Assembly (NCBI GenBank): GCA_014871385.1
Contig: CM026425.1
Location: 12,267,152-12,331,151 of the forward strand
DNA length: 64,000 nt
Origin: Ceratodon purpureus
Taxonomy: Eukaryota; Streptophyta; Bryopsida; Pseudoditrichales; Ditrichaceae
Direction of reading: 5' to 3'
Of the stretch, positions 57,069 to 64,000 are shown in pieces; the stretch's first letter is position 1; each line of letters starts with the position of its first letter. The notes below the pieces were generated by a model. That model worked only from the letters and a program-made list of their open reading frames with translations, was not told where the DNA came from and made no database searches. The position numbers and the translations under genes are program-made.

Positions 57069-59470
57069 CCCCTGAAGGATGGAGGGGTATTTCCACAGTT
57101 TTTTAGTACCTACAGGGTCATTCTTGCATTTTTCAAAGTGAGAGAAATTTGAGAATCACCATAACCAATTTAACCGTAAGATCTTTAAAAGTAGGAGGCT
57201 ATCCAAATGTGTACCAAATTTTGGGTTTGGAGAAGCAACGGATTGGGAGATAATAACATGTGAAGTTTGGAAGATTACTGAATTTCTGAAATACTGACAG
57301 TGAGTTTCCATGGTTGACTGAAATTTGCTACTTCAAAAATTTATAAAAACTTGGCAACTAAAGCTGATTATCTTCTCTAGTATGTTAGAAACATGCACAT
57401 TTTTTCTTAGTAGGTTTGACATAAGTCTCACACTGAATTGCATTTTTTTCAACATAGCACTTTTTGGCAAATTCCAAAGGGTTTCTGATAAATCCAAAAC
57501 GGTGAAGCCATAAAAGAGTGGTCATACAAGCATCCCCAAAAAAAAAAAAATCAAAAAAAAAATAAAAAAAATCAACAAGGATCTAGATCTTCATTTCAAT
57601 TTTCAATGTGTTCAAAGTTTAGTTGAAACACTGACACTGTAGAAACAATAACTTCACTGTAGAAACAATAACTTCACTGTAAAAACACTAACTTCACTGT
57701 AGAAACACTAACTTCACTGTAGAAACACTAACTTCACTGTAGAAACACTAACTTCACTGTAGAAACATAGGACCACTTCATGTTCTTCTTTTTTCTAAAA
57801 TCAGGGTTTCACTTTTTCACTAAAATTTTGGCATATTCTTATTGCCAACTTGATTTTAAAGAGGTTAGGAACAAAAAACACTCAAAACTGACCCTTCTAG
57901 GGCATTTTATTGGGTTTTCAATTTCTGGGGCAACCCAAAAGTGGTTGCTTTGTCCTTTAGGGATTAACCACTAGTTCTAAGTCATGAAAATGAAAATTTC
58001 CAATATCTTAATTTTTTCATTTGGTGCCTTTTATTTTCTTAGGATGATGTTTTTTTCAATTAAAAGTATAATGTTTGGTAAAAAGAACTCACAAAACGTA
58101 CAGCAAGAGTGACCCTCTCAAAAACCATCTTTGAGGTACTTTTGGAACCCTAAATCGATTAATGAGTACATGACTTGACCATTTTAGAATACCTCTCAAA
58201 CATATGGAAGGCACCATCCTATCAAAAATGGTTTCTAGATAGTTTTGATTCTTTTTTGACTACTTTTTCAAATGACTTCTTCACTTTGCTTGGATTTAAA
58301 GACTTTATATAGTAACTTTAAAGTGTCCATTTTGCACAAAACTTTTCAAGGTTGTGATAAAAAAGTTGAGAAGCTATATTATCAAAACAAATTGAGGTAA
58401 GTTACATCTTTCCATCACTTTTTGTCCAAGTTTTTAAAAAGGACCGAAAATGAAATTAGATAAGCACTTTTTTGGTCCACTTTATTGTGCTTCTTCTGAG
58501 TGAGGCCATTCTATATTCAAATCTCTTAACATATTTGCATTTAGAGTAACATTTTTAAAGATATAAGCATTAAAAAAAAAAAAAAAAAAACTCTATGTTT
58601 AATCCCTAAATTTCTAAGGGTATTTTTCATCAAAACTGCCTCATAACAGCCCCTCTTCAAAGCAAGGTGGATTTTGCAAACTTGGGGTCTTTTTTAGTAC
58701 ATCTAACCGTAAGATCATGTAGCTAACTTTTATGTCTACATGTCCACCAAATCTCACACACTCATTCTTCACCGATTGCAAGATCGTAACGTTCAAAGTA
58801 GAAAAACAAGTTTTTTTTTCCTGCGTAAAAAGGGGACAGGCTGACAGCAGAGTTTTGAAGGCCCAAAAAACCATTTCTTTGCATTATGGATTTTGAGGGT
58901 TTTGATGCATGTCAAAGAAGACTAAGTTAGCTAATTGTACTAGAAAAATTATATTCAAAAAAGTTGTGGAAGGTTGCCAAAAAAATCATTTTCCACTAGG
59001 GGGTATACTGAAACTCACAAACAAAGGCCGTTTTGGGACAATAAAAATAGCATATGAAAAAAATTTGGATTGAAAATCCAAACCGTGGAAACATGCTCTA
59101 CTGCCTTTTCTACACATAGAAATTTTTATTTTTGAAAAATATTAAAATCTCAATTTTTGGTGGAATTTCAAAGTTTTGTCTTTGGGCAGATTTTTGGAGA
59201 TTTTCACAATTTTGGGCAGTTTTGGGCAGAATTTGCTGCATTCAGAGTGGCTTAGAAAATTTCAGCAGCTGCCCAACGAGCAGCGTTTCACACTTAAACC
59301 TTCATAAATTTTGATCCCGATGTCGGAATTGAAAAATAAAAATATGCACATGGAGCTCTCAGAATGGCACACCTCGATTTAAAATTTCAAAATATACCCA
59401 TCCAAATTGAAGTTGCAGGTACATGCCCAAACTCCATTTGCACCCCCGGGGGTGCATTGTCGTTTAGGGG
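57069..59470. mobile_element. Possible TTAA-bounded element, 2.4 kb
   Basis: The left end, TTAA then cccctgaaggatggaggggt, closely matches the left end of the MITE at 32405 (cccctcaaggacgaaggggc). The right end is aggggTTAA at 59466-59474. Only the outer CCCCT is clearly inverted, so the pairing of these two ends is uncertain; they could belong to separate elements. No transposase-like ORF lies inside. Confidence 0.4.
57635..57767. repeat. 20-bp minisatellite
   Basis: Six full copies and flanking partials of agaaacactaacttcactgt (57641-57760) differ at one or two positions each. Confidence 0.95.
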
Positions 59471-59474
59471 TTAA

Positions 59475-60834
59475 AATCTTTGATTATAATATATGTAAAG
59501 AAGAAAAATACCCTACACTATTTTTGGTGTATGATCACCTCTTCAAGTCCGAGTTTGTTTTACATCTTCTCTAAGGCCCAAGGGCTTTAAAATTGTTGTT
59601 TAGAAGTGTCACCATAGTACGGTGATCACTTATCAAAAATTCATTTCCGTTGATTAGGTATTTTGATACAGTCTAAACCAGCCATGAAGTACCTTCAAAT
59701 ATATATGGTGGTAATATAAATATATTGAATATTTTATCCAGCATAGAAACAGTGATAAGAATCTATCTCATTTTTCAAGTCCCAGTCTAGATAATGACAT
59801 TACCTAAAAACAATTGGTAAAATATATAACATGCAACTTGATTCTTACAAAAGTTAATCCTAAACTAGTATTTGGCTTGATCTAATCCGGCATACATAAA
59901 GTTAAAAACACTACTCTGTATATAATAGAATTAAAACAAAGAACATAAAATTTGCTCAAAATAATTTGAAAACATATCACGGGCCAACAGTTAACTTAAT
60001 CTCTTCACTTCAAATAAAAACTCGTAATGAAGTACATTCATAGATGAAGGATCTTCACATCAAACACACCAAATAATGAGAAGCACACATCAAACAAATC
60101 CTCTAAGGTAGCAGCACCTATTTTCGTACACTTAAGGAATTCACTATACTTGTAGAGGTGGAATGAGTGGCTTACTATTTTTCAGTGATTAACATTAAGA
60201 TAAGACAAAGTTTCCCCATTTTTAGGATATTTATAAGCACTTACAATAATAACTACAAATTTTAGAAGTGACCAATATAGGTTGACCTATAGCCGGACAC
60301 CCTGCTGCATGTACACATGGGGTACATTATAGGTAATTATAAGGTGATAAAATCTCCAGTGGAGCAAGAATTTGGTGTGTCTGCCTTTGGAGTGGGGTCC
60401 GAGGATAGGTGCTTACACCATAGCCATAAGCACACATCAAACAAATCCTCTAGCCATAAGCACACTTGATACAAGAATGTAAAACCATCAGTGATCATCC
60501 AAAAAGAATTAAAGCCAAGCCAAAATTGAACATCCATCAATTGCAATTAGCTTTTAGTAATGGATGAACTCTATAACTACCTCGCAAATGGCAGGCTTCG
60601 CAATGCTAAGGTGTCAATTTGTGGAGAAATGAAGAAAAGGATTAAGCGTTAGGATGAACGCAGACATCAAGCTAATACACATGAAGAAAGTCCTTGACAC
60701 AAGCTAATAGACTATTATAGAGACGGCAAATATTAATCACGCTATTTGTTTGATCAAATTTTAAAACGTGAACATGGAGAACCACTTCTTCTTCTATACC
60801 CTCACATTCCAACACCAATTCTACCCTTGTATTG
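59475..60834. other. Intergenic DNA
   Basis: No gene is visible. A 25-bp phrase beginning aagcacacatcaaacaaatc is exactly repeated at 60081-60105 and 60428-60452. Confidence 0.5.
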
Positions 60835-61056
60835 TTTTTTTTTGTATAAAACCAATGTAAAAACCAAAGCAAAGCGGCCTATATTCAACCACGCCTCGCC
60901 TCCAAAGGTAGTCGTTGCAACTTAAAGTGATTTAGGGCATTAAGAAGGCACTTCACAAATAACTCTATTAACCTGTGTAGTCTTTTGAGACTTGATTTGA
61001 GTTTAGGATTTAGGGCTATGGGATCTTGTGATTCCCCTTAAGGAGGTATCATCTAG

Positions 61057-61673
61057 CTAGTTAGAATTGTCTTCCGAGTGAAGGTCGGCCACTGAGGGAA
61101 TACCTTTTACCGACCAGTTCCTATACAAAGACTGCCTTCCTACATCAAGGGGAAAAGAGTTTTCAGGGACAATGTAGTGATTCAAGTATAAGTGTTGTCG
61201 AAGCCTTTCACCTTGTGTTTTAGCTTTCAGCTTGTAAATCCGGGGCCGATTCAAGGTCCATGAAGACCATATTGCCTTCCAAAGTGAAGAACCTTAGGGC
61301 TTTATCTTGGATACCGAGCGGAGCCAAGCGGCAGTCGGGCTCCAATCTCCATCTCTACGAAGACAGAGGTTGCTGATTCGATGTTTGATTAGGGTTTTCC
61401 ACGGCTCTGGGCCTGAACCAGAGCCCAAGTGAGCATTTTTGTAAATAATGCTAGGGTCTTGGCAAAAGGATCAAAGATCTTGATTCCTTCTTTCATGGTC
61501 GATATTATGGCTCTGTTCCATGCAACTCTCGCTCTCGGCCTCCCATCAGATTTACCGCTCCATATGAAATTCCGGACAAGTGCTTTGACCCTCAAGAAAA
61601 CGCCCTTGGAGAAGTCACATAAGCTTGCCAGGTACCATATACTGGCAAGAATTACTCGGTTTGAGACAAACAC
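61057..61673 (-). pseudogene. LINE ORF2 C-terminal region
   Basis: Fragments VLASIWYLASLCDFSKG, VRNFIWSGKSDGRPRARVAW and, after a frame change, LYRNWSVKGIPSVADLHSED follow the order seen downstream of LINE reverse transcriptases (the zf-RVT-like FLW.G block and the NW..KGI..V.DL block). Confidence 0.75.
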
Positions 61674-61733
61674 TCTTGCCGCAATGAATTGTGATCTTGT
61701 CGACTATGTATTTAACTTGGCTTTGATGTGCTC

Positions 61734-62520
61734 TTAGACCTTGACTTCTTTATTGCCTTGGTTAAGGTTAAACCCGTAAGGGAAGCCAAGGTACCAAGTG
61801 ACTTGGCCTTCAGAGAGCCATAGTAGACCCTTGTCAAGACCCCATGTCCAGGTTCTCGGCTTAAAAGAAACCCAGAGTGCACAAGACTTGTGCGAGTTTA
61901 GTTTTGCTCCGGGGGCAGAGCAAAAGAGTTCAATGATTTGAAGGGCCTTTTCCAGATTGGTTGGGTCTCCTCTCAAGAATAGAGTTGTGTCGTCTGCAAA
62001 ACAACTGATCTTAATTACTGAGCCGTCGGGAAGGGTGAGGCCGTCTATTCCAAAGGAAGCATCATTGAACATGTGGGTTAAGACGTTCGAGAAAAGTAGA
62101 TACAAGTAGGGTGCCAAGGGGCACCCTTGGCAAACAGACCTTTGTACCGGGAAAGCTAGAAGCTTTTTACCGTTTACCAGAATTGAGGACTTGGCATGTC
62201 TATAGAGCGAAGAGGACCAAAAGACCCACTGATCCAAAAAGCCCAGTTTGCTCATAGCGGCCTCTAAAAAAGTACAGTTCACCCTATCAAATGCCTTTTC
62301 AAAGTCAAGAAGGAAGATCACTGTGGCTTGCTTGCTCTCACGAGCATAGTCGATGGCCTTAGAGGTCGGCAGGACATTGTTGAGGATATTTCTCTCTTTG
62401 ACAAATGCAATTTGAGTAGGTTGTACATATGTGGGAATGAATGGTTGTAATCTGTTCGCTAAGATTTTGGCAATGAACTTGTAGGTAGCCGTTAGGACCG
62501 AAATGGGTCAGAATTAACGG
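61734..62520 (-). pseudogene. LINE reverse transcriptase
   Basis: The open stretch 62321-61734 has LLDFEKAFDRVN (motif A), SVCQGCPLAPYLYLLFSNVL (motif B), and the catalytic FADDTTLFL (motif C, near 62002). GAKLNSHKS and WYLGFPYGFN follow, as in plant L1 RTs. Upstream sequence (to about 62520) continues the fingers region in broken frames. Confidence 0.9.
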
Positions 62521-63209
62521 AAAGATGTCAATGGGCCATCTTTCAGAACAAGGGAGGTGTAGCCATATTTGATTGAATTGGATAGTTGGCCTGAGTCAAG
62601 AGAGTTTAGAATAAACTATTGGAGATTGACGTCAATCTCTTTCCTAAGTTTCTGTAAAAGTTCTTTAAGAATTGTGACATGGCCACGGGCATTGTCAGAC
62701 GGCATATCCTTCAGAGGCGTTCTCTATCTCCTCAAAGGTGATTTTAGACGTCAGGGTTGAGTTAATATTATCCGTGATGAGCCTAGGGACTGAAGCCAGG
62801 CATCTATCTTGGGCCTGGAAATAGCTTCAACCACTAGATCATTGGAGTAGAGTCAATCAGTGTAATAACGTTGTATGTAATTATGGATGTCGGCTTCCTT
62901 GGTAAAGAAGCGACCTCGTCCATAAGTTCTGAAATATTTGTCTTGTTATGCCTGTCCTTATGGAATTCAAAGAATTCTTTAGAACACTTGTCCCCAACTT
63001 GGATCCATAGTGCCGCCGTGGCGTTCTTAGACGTCTCAAGTTTCTGTTAGCGGATTTCCTCAAGAGCCGCTTGAGCCGAATTCAGCCTCTTCCATGCACT
63101 CAGGTTGTTCTACTCGTGCTCAAGAGCCAACTCAACCGCTTCTACCTCACGGACCTGTTTGGCATAAGTTGCTCTAGTGTCTTTCTTCTGATCGGCTGAG
63201 GTCTAGGCG

Positions 63210-63800
63210 TTAAGACGTCAAATTTGTTCTAAGGCAACGATCACTCTCATGCCTTTGCTATGATGCCAAGGTAAGACATTGCGTCTTTCCATGCAGTTAC
63301 AAAGGAATCTATAGGTGCGCATTGCTAAGAAGACCTTTGTTGAAAAGAAACGCTTTGGAGTGGATTTTCTCCCAAGTGGAATAGACAGGAAGATACCAGC
63401 ATGGTCGGAGATATAGTCCAAATGGGGCCATGCCCCGTTCCGCCCACCATTTTTTCTGAGCTCAAGGGACGAATAAAATCTATCTAGTCAAGACGAGCAA
63501 CGAGTTGGCTTCTCTCGCTTCTATTTAAACCTCGTAGACCCAATTCTTCTATATTCCGGGGCGTAAAAAGTGTCTTCAACGTCTACATGTAGCCCTCGTC
63601 TTGTCTAGGCCTTGTGCTCCCAGTTGGACATAGTCTTCATGTTGAATCCTTGGCTGCGATCTTCAGCTACCTCCGTCATGTTGAAGTCTCCCGAAACAAT
63701 CCATTCAGCCAAAGGAACTTTTGTTGAACTAAAAGGTTCCAGAGGTTTGTACGAGCTCCGGTAGTTCTTGGGGTGTATATATTTAATATCCCTATACAAA
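63210..63800 (-). pseudogene. LINE AP-type endonuclease
   Basis: WIVSGDFNMTEVAEDRS near 63650-63710 is the GDFN block of AP endonucleases. After frame changes come LDYISDHAGIFLSI (near 63380-63421), the SDH catalytic block. The domain would nick target DNA to start retroposition. Confidence 0.8.
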
Positions 63801-64000
63801 GGCCTTTGATGTTGAATACAATGTATTGTACACGGCCCTCCACTAAGATTGCAATGTCAACAAGATAGGCTGTTGTTTCCCGAGAGAGGAATATTCGAGT
63901 ACCACCATGGAATTTGTTACCGTTGGCATTGTAGAGTGCATTATTCCATATGCTAGAACCACCCTGATACTTGAGTTGATTCGTTAAGTCTAAATAGTCT

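Larger units (their letters stand above)
56202..58500. repeat. Composite repeat block with four copies of a GCACAATAAAGTG end motif
   Basis: The motif ggaagcacaataaagtgtac, followed by cacaaaagtgc, occurs forward at 56206-56237, inverted at 56832-56864, forward (diverged) at 56864-56895, and inverted at 58463-58494. Paired, these could be the terminal repeats of two adjacent elements (56205-56864 and 56864-58494) joined head to head near ccccggggag. I see no transposase. Confidence 0.55.
60835..64000 (-). mobile_element. Decayed LINE (non-LTR retrotransposon), open at the right edge
   Basis: On the minus strand the order is endonuclease (63.2-63.8 kb), reverse transcriptase (61.7-62.5 kb) and a C-terminal region (61.0-61.7 kb). 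The 3' UTR then has ggcgaggcgtgg and ends in an A tract (plus-strand T run at 60835-60843). This order and the tail define a plant L1-like LINE. Many stops and frameshifts show it is dead. The 5' end, ORF1 and any target duplication lie outside the window. Confidence 0.85.

Noticed and set aside
57641..57760. Regular 20-bp repeats considered as a CRISPR-like array
   Set aside because: The units are contiguous with no spacers, and this is a plant nuclear sequence.

Overview
This window is nuclear DNA of a land plant. Two long genes carry many GT-AG introns: a full-size ABCG/PDR transporter and a mitochondrial FtsH protease. The intergenic space is AT-rich and full of plant-type transposable elements (Ty1/copia and Ty3/gypsy LTR elements, CACTA and Stowaway MITEs, a LINE). 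I cannot name the species; a bryophyte, lycophyte or fern fits at least as well as a flowering plant.

Region 1 (about 1-17.4 kb) is a four-deep nest of mobile elements. A decayed DDE transposase gene (230-1352 and 16894-17250) is split by a copia element (1353-16893, 195-bp LTRs, 5-bp target duplication caaca). The copia element is split by a hAT-like non-autonomous element (2965-12829, 8-bp duplication, CAGTG termini). That element is split by a young gypsy element on the minus strand (3659-12739, 676-bp LTRs, duplication gtttt). Removing each layer restores the frame or sequence of the layer below. Two cargo-like segments stand out. The copia element has, antisense and just inside its 3' LTR, a two-exon reading frame with an RNase H1-type hybrid-binding domain. 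The gypsy element has a long C-terminal extension of its integrase ORF with a coiled coil and, past one in-frame stop, a zinc finger resembling that of SGS3-family proteins.

Region 2 (17.4-22.8 kb) is non-coding, with a long hairpin and a degenerate tandem array. Region 3 (22837-29288, minus) is the ABCG/PDR gene; I resolve 16 exons, all phases agree, and it encodes 1482 residues. Region 4 (29.3-40.1 kb) is intergenic with several MITEs, a tandem duplication and a short poly(A)-tailed retroposed insertion. Region 5 holds a frameshifted, intronless WNK-kinase pseudogene (40134-41000, plus). Region 6 (41930-46258, minus) is an FtsH4-like i-AAA protease gene; I resolve 9 exons and 727 residues.

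Region 7 (46.3-60.8 kb) is AT-rich repeat DNA. It has a GGAT minisatellite, a Stowaway MITE, a second CACTA MITE, and a dense block at 56.2-59.5 kb with a 0.4-kb palindrome, a 20-bp minisatellite and TTAA-bounded ends. Region 8 (60.8-64 kb, minus) is a decayed LINE running off the right edge.

The two intact host genes act in different places (plasma membrane export and mitochondrial protein quality control). They share only orientation, and nothing suggests a joint function.
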